Below, piece by piece: positions 1 to 7,600 of a stretch of 13,158 nucleotides of DNA. Source of the DNA: Verrucomicrobia bacterium UBA1263 (GTDB lineage: Bacteria > Verrucomicrobiota > Verrucomicrobiia > Limisphaerales > UBA1412); contig DBVN01000110.1 of the NCBI GenBank assembly GCA_002308515.1, positions 7,675 through 20,832 on the forward strand, in the 5' to 3' direction. Position 1 is the stretch's first letter. Each line of letters opens with the position of its first letter. The position numbers and the translations under genes are program-made. The notes under the pieces were generated by a model. It saw only the letters and a list, made by a program, of their open reading frames with translations. It was not told the origin of the DNA and made no database searches.

Positions 1-886
1 CGATGCCGCCGCCGATCGTCAGAGGCAGGATGTCGCCCGCGATCTGCTGATGATAAGGATATTTCATCCGTTCGATCGTGCCGGTCTTTTCCAGCTGACT
101 GCGCAGCGAGACCGCGTCCACACGGATACCCATGGAGGAGAGTTCAAAAGCGTCTTCCAGAACATCGTTCCAGAAGATCAGATCGCCGTTCAAAGCCCAG
201 TCATCATAGTCGGGCGCGCGGCCGTCATGCTTGATGCCGCTCTTGAGCAGATCGCCGATGTTCATCAGGAACACGGTTTTATGCTTGCGCGCGATCTCTC
301 TTTCACGAGCTTTCGGGGAGAGATTGGGATATCTGTCTTCCAGCTCCTGAGTGGTGATGAAATAAACTTCCTCGTCCAAAGAGGTATGGATGGCCGGGTA
401 ATGGCTCTTCAGCAGTGTCAGGGTGGAGCGCACAGCGCCCACGATCTTTTTGACGGTTGCTTTCAGGAACTCCACAGTCCTTTGTTCCCGGCTGATCACC
501 AGCTCCCAGTCCCATTGATCCACATAAATGGAATGGAGGTTGTCCGGATCCTCATCACGGCGGATGGCATTCATATCTGTATAGAGACCTTCGCCTTTTT
601 CAAAACCGTAAGCTTTCAGAGCCATGCGTTTCCACTTAGCCAGGGAATGAACGATGACCGCGCTGGAATTATCAAACTTCACATCGAACTGGACCGGACG
701 CTCTACGCCGTTCAGGTCGTCATTGATACCGCTGTCGGCACGCACGAACAGGGGAGCCGAGATACGCTCCAGATTCAATGCCTTCGCCAGCTGTGTCTCG
801 AAGGTGTCTTTTATAAGTTTGATGGCTTTTTCCGTCTCACGCAGAGAGGTATTTGCCTTATAACCGTTGACCGTTTTTAATTTCAT
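1..886 (-). CDS. asnA: Aspartate--ammonia ligase (AsnA), C-terminus cut by window edge
   Basis: AsnA makes asparagine from aspartate, ammonia and ATP (forming AMP and PPi) in the cytoplasm. It is the ammonia-dependent enzyme, unrelated to glutamine-dependent AsnB, and has a class II aminoacyl-tRNA-synthetase-like fold. Translating the minus strand from the ATG at 886 gives 295 codons without a stop. Family blocks seen in order are VHSLAKWKRMAL, GEGLYTDMNAIRRDED, HSIYVDQWDWELV, TTQELEDRYP, HDGRAPDYDDW, DVLEDAFELSSMGIRVD and the start of the terminal glycine-rich motif TIGGGI. The usual length is about 330 residues, so only about 35 are missing beyond position 1. Upstream of the ATG there is only an A-rich AAAAAAGA tract, not a real Shine-Dalgarno. 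The upstream neighbour is amt, but a terminator separates them, so asnA is probably its own unit. Family assignment is secure. Confidence 0.96.
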   Translation of the reverse strand, partial: MKLKTVNGYKANTSLRETEKAIKLIKDTFETQLAKALNLERISAPLFVRADSGINDDLNGVERPVQFDVKFDNSSAVIVHSLAKWKRMALKAYGFEKGEGLYTDMNAIRRDEDPDNLHSIYVDQWDWELVISREQRTVEFLKATVKKIVGAVRSTLTLLKSHYPAIHTSLDEEVYFITTQELEDRYPNLSPKAREREIARKHKTVFLMNIGDLLKSGIKHDGRAPDYDDWALNGDLIFWNDVLEDAFELSSMGIRVDAVSLRSQLEKTGTIERMKYPYHQQIAGDILPLTIGGGI

Positions 887-903
887 TCTTTTTTCTGTTT
901 AAA

Positions 904-933
904 GACAGCGCGCTTCTTCAAAGAAGTGCTGTC
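904..933 (-). repeat. Hairpin just upstream of asnA start
   Basis: GACAGC (904-909) pairs with GCTGTC (928-933), and inside it CTTCT pairs with AGAAG around a 4-nt loop, leaving a small internal bulge. It lies 17 nt before the asnA start codon, so if transcription begins upstream it is a 5' UTR stem that could affect initiation or mRNA stability. Read on the plus strand it is followed by a T-rich run, but there is no plus-strand gene for it to terminate. Confidence 0.5.
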
Positions 934-961
934 GTTATTTTTGCAGGTGCGGACAAGTCAA
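933..961 (-). promoter_or_regulatory. Possible promoter of asnA (good -35, poor -10)
   Basis: On the minus strand TTGACT (956-961) is a near-consensus sigma70 -35 box. At 16 to 18 nt spacing the -10 candidates are only AATAAC, ATAACG or TAACGA, all weak. It lies between the amt terminator and asnA, where a promoter is expected. A weak -10 would fit a regulated promoter, but that is inference. Confidence 0.3.
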
Positions 962-986
962 GCAAGTTTTTCCAGTGGCTTATCCG

Positions 987-1033
987 CGGTTTTCGTTTCC
1001 CGGCTCCATCGTTTCCGGCGGAAAACCGGGAAA
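987..1033. repeat. Two mutually exclusive 8-bp dyads upstream of asnA
   Basis: CGGTTTTC (987-994) is the reverse complement of GAAAACCG (1021-1028). TTTCCCGG (996-1003) is the reverse complement of CCGGGAAA (1026-1033). The two right arms overlap at 1026-1028, so only one stem can form at a time. A smaller stem TTTCC/GGAAA (1012-1016 and 1020-1024) lies inside. The block sits downstream of the amt terminator and upstream of the asnA -35 candidate. It could be an operator or, on read-through from amt, a switchable leader. Confidence 0.45.
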
Positions 1034-1051
1034 AATCCTAAATATCATGGA

Positions 1052-1085
1052 GAAAAAGAGATGCCGCGAATAAGCGGCACTCTCT
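1052..1085 (-). terminator. Rho-independent terminator of amt
   Basis: Read on the minus strand, a stem TGCCGC-ttattc-GCGGCA extended by AGAGA/TCTCT (one bulged base) is followed directly by a run of five T residues. It starts 13 nt past the amt stop codon. This is a textbook intrinsic terminator and separates amt from asnA. Confidence 0.88.
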
Positions 1086-1098
1086 TCGTCATTTCTGT

Positions 1099-2505
1099 TT
1101 AATGATGTTTTTTCTCCTTGATTTCCTTAATATGTTCCTCATATTCTGCCAGTTCACGTTCTCCTATATGAGCGAACCCGTAATGTTCGTCATGCTGAGA
1201 GAAGTCCAGCCCGACCCGTTCACTGTAGGTGGAGACACGCATCGGGATCATGGCATCAATGAGTTTGTAGCCCAGCCAGCTCATCACGAACGTATAAACG
1301 AACACGATAACGATGGCCAGCAGGTGAAAGAGGAAAATCACAAAGCCGTCCCATGTACCGGCGATCAATCCTTCCTGGATGAAGATGCCCGTCAACACCG
1401 TGCCGAAAATACCGCCGGTGCCGTGAGTGGGGAATACATCCAGCGCGTCATCGATCCGCGTATGCGACCGCCAGTAAACGGCGATGTTACAGATCAGTGT
1501 GATGATGAATGAGATAAAGATGCTTTGTCCAACGGTGACATATCCCGCCGAGGGTGTGATGGCGACCAGACCGACCACACAGCCCACAGCCGCGCCCATG
1601 GCGGAGGGCTTGCGTCCGCGCAGACAGTCAAAGAAGATCCACGTCATCATCGCCGTAGCCGAGGCGGTGTTCGTGTTCAGAAAGGCTTTCACGGCCTGAC
1701 CGTCCGCGTGAAGCGAGGATCCCGCGTTGAATCCGAACCATCCCAGCCAGAGCAGCGCCGCGCCCAGCAGAACAAACGGGATATTGGCCGGTTCGCTTTT
1801 GCGTGTATCCGCTTTACGTCGGCCCAGAAAGATGGCTCCCGCCAGCGCGGCGATGCCCGAAGAAGCATGGACCACGATGCCGCCGGCGAAGTCGATCACA
1901 CCCCAGCGGCAGAAGAGTCCTTCCGGATGCCAGGTCATGTGAGCCAGCGGGCAATAGATGACAAAGAAGAAAAAGATCATGAAGAACATATACGCCGAGA
2001 AACGCACACGTTCCGCGAAGGATCCCGTGATCAGCGAGGGAGTGATGATGGCAAACTTCATCTGGAACAAGGCGAACAAAGCCAGCGGGATAGTCGCTCC
2101 GCCCAGGACATGTCCCGCCGAAGTCGTATAGACCGATCCGCCCACATGCTGGAACATCAGGAACGTGAAAGGATTGCCAATGACCCCGCCTATGTCCTCG
2201 CCAAAGCAGAGGGAAAATCCGATGACCACCCACAGCACGGAGATCAGCCCCATGGCAATAAAAGATTGGAGCATCGTCGAGATCACATTTTTAGCCCCTA
2301 CCATTCCGCCATAGAAAAATGACAAACCGGGTGTCATCATCAATACGAAAATAGTAGCCGTGATCAGCCAGGCTACATCCGCCGCGGAAATAACCGACCA
2401 GTCACAGTCAAAACCGGGTTCCTTCGCAAAGAGACCCGCGAACGCGATGAGAGTCATCGCCGACATAAGAATCGTCCAACGTTTTTTGATATTAATGTCC
2501 TTCAT
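1099..2505 (-). CDS. amt: Amt/MEP/Rh-family ammonium channel
   Basis: This 468-residue polytopic inner-membrane protein conducts ammonium, working as a trimer in known members. By my alignment with E. coli AmtB, the pore residues are conserved: the outer Phe gate pair (Phe147, Phe151), Trp192 (AHMTWH), Asp205 (VIDFAGG), the twin pore histidines His213 (IVVHASS) and His361 (FPTHGTGG), and Phe259 with Ser263 (WFGFNAGSS). The family stretch LITGSFAERVRF is present. The cytoplasmic tail keeps the YSERVGLDFSQHDE motif that couples to PII in AmtB, then ends in a charged, His-terminated extension (residues 451-468). The start at 2505 is the first in-frame ATG and has no clear Shine-Dalgarno; the next Met (14) lies inside the first hydrophobic stretch. 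No glnK is adjacent, unlike the common amtB-glnK pair. An intrinsic terminator follows. Confidence 0.96.
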   Translation of the reverse strand: MKDINIKKRWTILMSAMTLIAFAGLFAKEPGFDCDWSVISAADVAWLITATIFVLMMTPGLSFFYGGMVGAKNVISTMLQSFIAMGLISVLWVVIGFSLCFGEDIGGVIGNPFTFLMFQHVGGSVYTTSAGHVLGGATIPLALFALFQMKFAIITPSLITGSFAERVRFSAYMFFMIFFFFVIYCPLAHMTWHPEGLFCRWGVIDFAGGIVVHASSGIAALAGAIFLGRRKADTRKSEPANIPFVLLGAALLWLGWFGFNAGSSLHADGQAVKAFLNTNTASATAMMTWIFFDCLRGRKPSAMGAAVGCVVGLVAITPSAGYVTVGQSIFISFIITLICNIAVYWRSHTRIDDALDVFPTHGTGGIFGTVLTGIFIQEGLIAGTWDGFVIFLFHLLAIVIVFVYTFVMSWLGYKLIDAMIPMRVSTYSERVGLDFSQHDEHYGFAHIGERELAEYEEHIKEIKEKKHH

Positions 2506-2522
2506 ATTCCAACAACATTAGG

Positions 2523-2570
2523 AGTAGTTATAAATAATAGCTGCTAATTCTTTTTAGTAGCATAACTACT
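2523..2570. repeat. 9-bp inverted repeat in the amt leader
   Basis: AGTAGTTAT (2523-2531) is the exact reverse complement of ATAACTACT (2562-2570), 30 nt apart. The right arm can also fold alone, since AGTAG (2556-2560) pairs with CTACT (2566-2570) around a 5-nt loop. The repeat lies between the predicted amt start point (near 2609) and the start codon, so it would be in the 5' UTR. It could be a repressor site or an RNA stem. Confidence 0.5.
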
Positions 2571-2615
2571 GAAAAAGAGAATAATCATTTTTCCTTCTGA
2601 TATCAATAATAAAAT

Positions 2616-2646
2616 ATTATATCTTATAAAATGCGCGTTGCCTCAA
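2616..2646 (-). promoter_or_regulatory. Possible sigma70 promoter of amt
   Basis: On the minus strand a perfect -10 box TATAAT (2616-2621) lies 19 nt from TTGAGG (2641-2646), a fair -35. It would give a leader of about 100 nt before amt. The long spacer is suboptimal. A 6-bp dyad, ATGCGC (2631-2636) and GCGCAT (2653-2658), brackets the -35, which could matter for control. No sigma54 GG/GC-type site was seen in the region. Confidence 0.45.
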
Positions 2647-2708
2647 AAAAAAGCGCATCGAAAGACCGGGATGGAAAAGAAGATGATGCAGATACCTTTT
2701 GAAAACGG

Positions 2709-2761
2709 TCTTACAAATCACGTGATAAAGCTTTAAATTTGTAACTTGCTGATTTGTAAGA
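2709..2761. repeat. 12-bp inverted repeat with competing arm and internal palindromes
   Basis: TCTTACAAATCA (2709-2720) is the exact reverse complement of TGATTTGTAAGA (2750-2761), with a 29-nt loop. The loop holds ATTTGTAA (2737-2744), which can pair instead with TTACAAAT (2711-2718), so two exclusive hairpins are possible. Two 10-bp palindromes also lie here: ATCACGTGAT (2717-2726) and TAAAGCTTTA (2726-2735). The block begins 16 nt beyond the 3' end of the tRNA gene. The loop is long for a terminator and no clean T-run follows. Its role is unknown; processing signal, operator and remnant insertion site are all possible. Confidence 0.6.
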
Positions 2762-2777
2762 TGATTTTGAGGAAAAA

Positions 2778-2853
2778 TGGTGGGCCCAGAGGGATTTGAA
2801 CCCCCGACCAAGCGATTATGAGTCGCCTGCTCTGACCGCTGAGCTATGGGCCC
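2778..2853 (-). tRNA. tRNA-Ile2 (CAU anticodon, CCA encoded)
   Basis: The 76-nt gene folds into a full cloverleaf: acceptor GGGCCCA/TGGGCCC, D-stem GCTC/GAGC, anticodon stem GGCGA/TCGCT around loop CTCATAA, T-stem GGGGG/CCCTC around TTCAAAT, discriminator A and an encoded CCA. Anticodon CAT could mean initiator Met, elongator Met or Ile2. The anticodon arm GGCGACTCATAATCGCT matches the E. coli tRNA-Ile2 arm as I recall it, and the first acceptor pair is a normal G-C, unlike the mismatched initiator of most bacteria. In Ile2, C34 is converted by TilS to lysidine so the tRNA reads AUA codons. Elongator Met remains a lesser possibility. It stands alone between yjbQ and amt. Confidence 0.9.
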
Positions 2854-2872
2854 ATAGAAAAAGCACCCGAAC

Positions 2873-2905
2873 TTTATAGGAATGAGGCGTTAAAAGCAAG
2901 CTCAA
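2873..2905 (-). promoter_or_regulatory. Probable promoter of tRNA-Ile2
   Basis: On the minus strand the -10 box TATAAA (2873-2878) is followed by a GC-rich stretch (GTTCGGGTGC), as in stringently controlled stable-RNA promoters. It lies about 20 nt before the tRNA 5' end. The -35 is less clear: TTGCTT (2894-2899) has 15-nt spacing and TTGAGC (2900-2905) has 21-nt spacing. Confidence 0.5.
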
Positions 2906-2916
2906 TTCCTTTTATT

Positions 2917-2978
2917 TATTCAAAATATTCGTTTTTTGAGGGATGCTCGATATGATGTTATCTAACTGATTTTGAATA
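2917..2978. repeat. 10-bp inverted repeat between yjbQ and the tRNA
   Basis: TATTCAAAAT (2917-2926) is the exact reverse complement of ATTTTGAATA (2969-2978), with 42 nt between. It lies past the yjbQ stop and upstream of the tRNA promoter, in AT-rich DNA. The wide spacing makes an RNA stem weak, and in DNA this rich in A and T a chance match is plausible. Confidence 0.35.
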
Positions 2979-3005
2979 TGAAAAGATGAAAAAACGATGG
3001 CTGGA

Positions 3006-3428
3006 TCATTCTCCGATGATTTTGACCAGGACACGTTTTCTCCTCATGCCGTCAAATTCGCCGTAGTAGATCTGTTCCCAAGGGCCGAAGTCCAGTTCGC
3101 CTTTGGTGATGGCGACAACGACTTCACGTCCCATGACCTGGCGCTTGAGGTGTGCATCGGCGTTGTCTTCGCCGGTGCGGTTGTGGTGGTAGTGTTCCGG
3201 AGAGGGGTTGAACGGAGCCAGGTTTTCCAGCCAGACTCCAAAGTCGTGGAGCAGTCCGCTTTCGGCATCGTTGATGAAGACAGAGGCGGTGATGTGCATG
3301 GCGTTGACCAGGCAGAGTCCTTCCTGGATGCCGCTTTTGCGCACACATTTTTCCACTTCGCGGGTGAGGTTGATGAATCCTTTTTTATTGGGACATTCAA
3401 TGACAATGTATTCGGTCAGTGACTTCAT
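3006..3428 (-). CDS. yjbQ: YjbQ/UPF0047 family protein
   Basis: The 140-residue protein covers the whole UPF0047 family length (about 130 to 140). Conserved parts are NAMHITASVFIND with His45, the His-rich EHYHHNRTGEDNADAHLK block (His79, His81, His82, His93, likely metal ligands), MGREVVVAITKGEL, and the signature FGPWEQIYYGEFDG followed by RRKRVLVKIIG. Here GPWE stands where the classic signature has GTWQ. Databases label the family 'secondary thiamine-phosphate synthase' because some members complement thiE mutants weakly; its real job is not established. It is the last gene of the putative operon, 50 nt after the glycosyltransferase. The start at 3428 gives the expected N-terminus but lacks a clear Shine-Dalgarno. 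No thiamine gene is nearby, so the context does not support a thiamine role. Confidence 0.92.
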   Translation of the reverse strand: MKSLTEYIVIECPNKKGFINLTREVEKCVRKSGIQEGLCLVNAMHITASVFINDAESGLLHDFGVWLENLAPFNPSPEHYHHNRTGEDNADAHLKRQVMGREVVVAITKGELDFGPWEQIYYGEFDGMRRKRVLVKIIGE

Positions 3429-3478
3429 AGCCGCCCAGAGTGTAGCATGCTGCCCGGCAGGGATAAAGGGGGAAGTGC

Positions 3479-4630
3479 TCAGGAGAGCAGTTTTTGATAG
3501 AGTTCGTAGGTCTGCCGGACCATGGTTTGCTCTGAGAAACGCTGAGTCACATACTCTCGACCCTGGGTACCGAGTTGTTTTCTCAATGCGGGATCGCGAA
3601 CCAGAGCGATCAGCGACTGAGCCAGTTTTTCCTGATCCCGCGGGGGAACGAGGAATCCGGTTTGGTCATTGATGCAGACTTCGCGGGCACCGTCACAGTC
3701 GAAGGCGACAACCGGTTTGCCTGCGGCCAGTGCCTGGGGCAGCGCTCTGGGCAGACCTTCGCGGAAGGAAAGGTGGACGAGCAGGTTCATGATCCCGGTC
3801 AGTTTGGGGATCTGCGCGGGCGGAACCAGTCCCGTGAAGATGAAGTGGTCGCGAATGTGGAGTGCTTCCAGTTGTTCCTCAAATTTCGGGCGCAGGATGC
3901 CGTCGCCGATCAGCAGGAATTTGACTCGTGGCTCGGCCTGAATGATACGGGGCGCAACCGCGAAAAGTTCATCGTGTCCTTTCAGAAAGAAGAGCCTTGC
4001 GATCTTGCCGATGACGATATCATCGGGGCGGATGCCATAGTGTTCGCGGAGTTTTAGGTCGTTGCGTGCGTTCAGGTAGGGGGTGAGATTGAAGCCGGAG
4101 AAAATGCGTGTGTATTGTTCCGGACGGCCGATGCCGGCTTCCAGATATTGATCCCGCATGGCATTGGCCACTACGATGAAATGACGGGTGAACCGTCCGG
4201 CCAGACGTTCCGCGTTTCGGTAAATGAAGTTGGGAAAGGCTCCTTGAAAACTGCCAAAGGATGGGCCATGGATCCCGTGGATGATGCAGGGAACGTAAGC
4301 CAGCGCCGCCGCCAGCCGCCCGATGATTCCGGCTTTGCCGCTGTGGGTGTGTACGATTTGAGGCTGTGTCGCCTTGAAACGGCGTGTGAGCGAGATCAGA
4401 GCCTTCAGATCATGCAGGGGAGAGACCGGACGGACCAGATCGGGTTCAAGCTCGAAGAGTCCTTCCACAGAACGTGCCGCCGGTTCCAGCGTTCCTTCCG
4501 GGCCGGAAGTGGGACCGGAGATCAGTTTGACCTGCACACCGGGAATGGTGCGCAGTCCCAGCACGGTGGAAAGCGTGTTTTCCTGGGCTCCGCCTATGAT
4601 CAGGCGTGTAATAACATGCTCGACCTGCAT
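3479..4630 (-). CDS. GT4-type glycosyltransferase
   Basis: The 383-residue protein has the two-Rossmann GT-B layout of GT4 enzymes, which move a sugar from a nucleotide-sugar donor to a lipid-linked or glycan acceptor. The N-terminal domain (about 1-195) opens with VEHVITRLIIGGAQENTL, containing the acceptor-side glycine loop, and holds VHTHSGKAGIIGRLAA. The C-terminal domain (about 200-370) carries GKIARLFFLKGHDELF, FLLIGDG, FIFTGLV and the donor-site block FREGLPRALPQALAAGKPV. The usual E-x7-E pair reads E291-x7-Q299 here. There is no signal peptide or strong membrane segment, so it probably works on the cytoplasmic side. It lies 28 nt after the large membrane/TPR gene and 50 nt before yjbQ, without an intervening terminator. 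Donor and acceptor cannot be told from sequence; a role in surface polysaccharide or glycolipid synthesis is inferred. Confidence 0.88.
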   Translation of the reverse strand: MQVEHVITRLIIGGAQENTLSTVLGLRTIPGVQVKLISGPTSGPEGTLEPAARSVEGLFELEPDLVRPVSPLHDLKALISLTRRFKATQPQIVHTHSGKAGIIGRLAAALAYVPCIIHGIHGPSFGSFQGAFPNFIYRNAERLAGRFTRHFIVVANAMRDQYLEAGIGRPEQYTRIFSGFNLTPYLNARNDLKLREHYGIRPDDIVIGKIARLFFLKGHDELFAVAPRIIQAEPRVKFLLIGDGILRPKFEEQLEALHIRDHFIFTGLVPPAQIPKLTGIMNLLVHLSFREGLPRALPQALAAGKPVVAFDCDGAREVCINDQTGFLVPPRDQEKLAQSLIALVRDPALRKQLGTQGREYVTQRFSEQTMVRQTYELYQKLLS

Positions 4631-4658
4631 CGAAAATGTTCGGGATGACGATGAGATT

Positions 4659-7600
4659 TTAGGACGCGGGCTGATCGGTTTTACCGTCTTTGATCAGTTG
4701 GATCCGTTCTTCCAGCCAGGTTTTGTGAGACGGCAGAACATCTTTGTGATTCAGAGCATCGGTGTACCATTTGACAGCACCATCATTGTCGCCGGCTTTT
4801 TCGGCGACCTTGCCCATGCCGATCATGGCGGAAACGTCGTCTTTGTTTTCCTGAAGCAGTTTTTCATAAACCTGACGTGCTTCATCCGTCTTGTTCATCG
4901 CGAGCATGGAATCCACGATCCAGCCGATCTGCACCGGCAGGATGTATTCATTGTTCAGCGCGCGGGTGTACTGCTTCAGGGCTTCATCGGGATCGCCGGC
5001 TTCTTCAGCGACCTTGCCCAGACCGATCATAGCAGAGACATCATCTTTATCTTCTTTGAGCATCCCTTCATAAACAGCGCGTGCTTCGTCAAAGCGTTTT
5101 AGCTTCAGCAGCGCGGTGATGCGCAGGGAGATGATGCTGCCGTTCAGCGGATTCTTGCGGAGCAGATTGTCCAGAATGGGCAGAGCTTCGGCCGCGCGGT
5201 CCAATCCCAGCAGACAGACCGATTTTCTGTAAAGGTTGTCAAAATTATCGGGAGATGAAGTCAGAATGCGATCGACCAGGTTCAGTGCTTCTTCAAAATT
5301 CTCATTCTCGATGTAAGCTCTGGAGAGCATATTGAGGATGCGGGGATCCTGCGGATTGTTTTTGCGTGCCTCGTTCAGCAGGAGCAGAGCTTCTTCCTTT
5401 TTGCCGATGGAAAGCAGACAGGCGGCTTCCTGGGTATCGAGAGTAACGATGTCGGAACTACTCTTGCTGCTTTGTTTCCAGTAGGCTTTCACCCGGCGGA
5501 TGAGATTGAGTGCCCGTTCATTTTCGCCGATCATGGAGTCCACATAAGCCAGAGCCGTCATGTTCTGGATCTGGTTGGGATCATACTGCTGGACTCGCAG
5601 GAAACACTGATAGGCCTGACGCCATTGGTGGTTCTGGGAGAACAGCGTTCCCATTGCGAAAAGAGGACTGGGCATATCCGACTTCTCATAAAGCGGACCG
5701 GGCAGATCTATCTTGCCGCAGATGCGGAAGACATTTTCCCAGGAGGAATTATAACTGTTGAACAGCTCCTCAGAGCGGTGGACCTCATCATCACTAATGA
5801 AAGTGGTGACTCCCGTTTGATAATAATGCTTGTTCGCGTAAGCGGACAGGTTCCTCGGATAAAGGGAGAGAGCCGTCTCGCAGAATGCAATGGCATCAGA
5901 ACGGTCATTTGCCTTGGCCAGCTCCACGGCGTAATTGTTCAGGATGCGGGAATAGAAAGCCGCAGTGAACGCGATATTCCCGTGCTTCAGCTTTTCTTCC
6001 GGCAGCCGCGGGATCTTGTCCAGAACAGGCTGTTCCGCCTTCCAGTAGCTCAGAGCGGCTTCTTTCTCCTCCGGGGTAAAGACCCACAGACTGACATCAT
6101 CATCCTGATAAGGGGTCAGCTTGGTGAGCAGACCGGATAAGGTCGGTTTGCAGGCTTCAAAGAAATAACCGAAACTGGGGTGCAGATAATAGGTATGCTC
6201 CTGTTTGGTGTACTGCATCAGCCATTGACTGACATTGGAATTGTCCAGATAACCGATCTCCGTTGCCTCGGCAAAATAATTCTTCCAGCGTTCCGGATAG
6301 AACTTGGCCATGCGCCGGTGATACCAGGGATAGGAAAGGAACCGGGTATCTACAAAGATATAAGGATCCTGTACACCCTTGCGAGCCATGGTGGCACGCA
6401 CCAGGTAGATGCAGGTGGGATCATCACTAAACAGGGTGACCGGCTTGTCCTTGTCGATCTTCTGGATATCGTCCAGCAGATTGCAGCCCAGATCGTACAG
6501 GGTGTCGCCGTTATTGGCCTGGATCTGCGGATAATTCTTATAAATCAGACCGCCCATCATTCCTATGCCGCATATCAGGGTGAAAGCAAAGATCACCGGA
6601 CGAAACAGATTCATCATACCGGAGACTTTGAAGCGCTTCTGGCGGCGTTCAGTGATCGGTTCATGGAACACGATCAGCAGATAACCGGTGGCAAAACCCA
6701 GCACCAATGCCGCGATGTAGTGGAACTCCAGTCCCTCGAAACCGGGAGTCAGGTGGCTGGGGCAGACCGGCAGATCGAACGCGACCGCTCCTGCGTAAAT
6801 AAAGAAGAACAAGTTCATTAGCCGCACACTGATGCGCGTCATGGACGTATTGATACCGGCATTGCCTCCGCTGCTGCGGCTTTGATCCCATTTAATACTA
6901 AGCAGGATCAGTGGTATGATGGAAAATGTGCTGAAAATAAAGAGGATATACGGCGGAATGGAAGTGGCTCCGCTGGCATGTTGGCTCAGGCTCATCTTCA
7001 GCAGATTGAAAAAGTCCAGATCGGAACGGCCCTCGATATATTCAATGATCGGCGTATAAAGGAAGAACAGCAGTCCCGGCAGAAAACAGAGGAAAGAGCG
7101 GATGATCAGCGTGGAGTATTTTAGCAGATTCGTGCCATTGATCCAAATCAGCGAACCGATCCAGAAAGGCAGCAGCAGGATCATCATCCAGTTGTTCACC
7201 AGGGCAATACTGTAAACAGCTGCGGCGCGGTAGATCCAGAAGTTTTCCCCGTCCAGACGGTGTTCCAGCGTATTGCGGACGATGTACGATAAAAAGAAAA
7301 TGTTGATGATCGCCGGAAAAGCGCCTGTCGCGTCTTCCCAGAAAGCAAACGTGAACCCCAGCGAGCAGACAGCCAAAAGGGGTGGAATCCAACTCAACTT
7401 GCTGACGTAGAGACCGTCCGGATCATCATTGCGCACTCGCTGATCCGTGCAGCGATCCTGAGGCAGCAGCATTACCGCACGCGCCAGCCAAACCAGCGCA
7501 AAGCTGGCCAGCACGGCATTGAGTACACTGATAAAGAGGATAGACGATGCCGGTGAAAGGAGCTGGCAGGGCGAAGTGACCAGACGGAAGATCGGTGAAT

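Noticed and set aside
50..880. 276-codon plus-strand open frame at the left edge.
   Set aside because: The minus strand here encodes AsnA with many family motifs, so the plus frame is a shadow.
2506..2777. Sigma54 (GG/GC) promoter for amt, expected if NtrC controlled it.
   Set aside because: No TGGCAC-N5-TTGCW-like match was found in the gap, while a perfect TATAAT is present.
2617..2811. 64-codon minus-strand frame beginning MVGGSNPSGPT.
   Set aside because: Its first codons are the 3' end of the tRNA gene translated, a common artefact, and the rest runs through palindromic non-coding DNA.
2737..2853. Integrated element or attachment site at the tRNA-Ile2 3' end.
   Set aside because: No integrase, no repeat of the tRNA 3' end and only ordinary host genes on both sides. 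The short TTTGTAA repeats alone are too little.
2997..3422. 141-codon plus-strand frame overlapping yjbQ.
   Set aside because: yjbQ on the other strand matches a known family over its full length, and this frame matches nothing.
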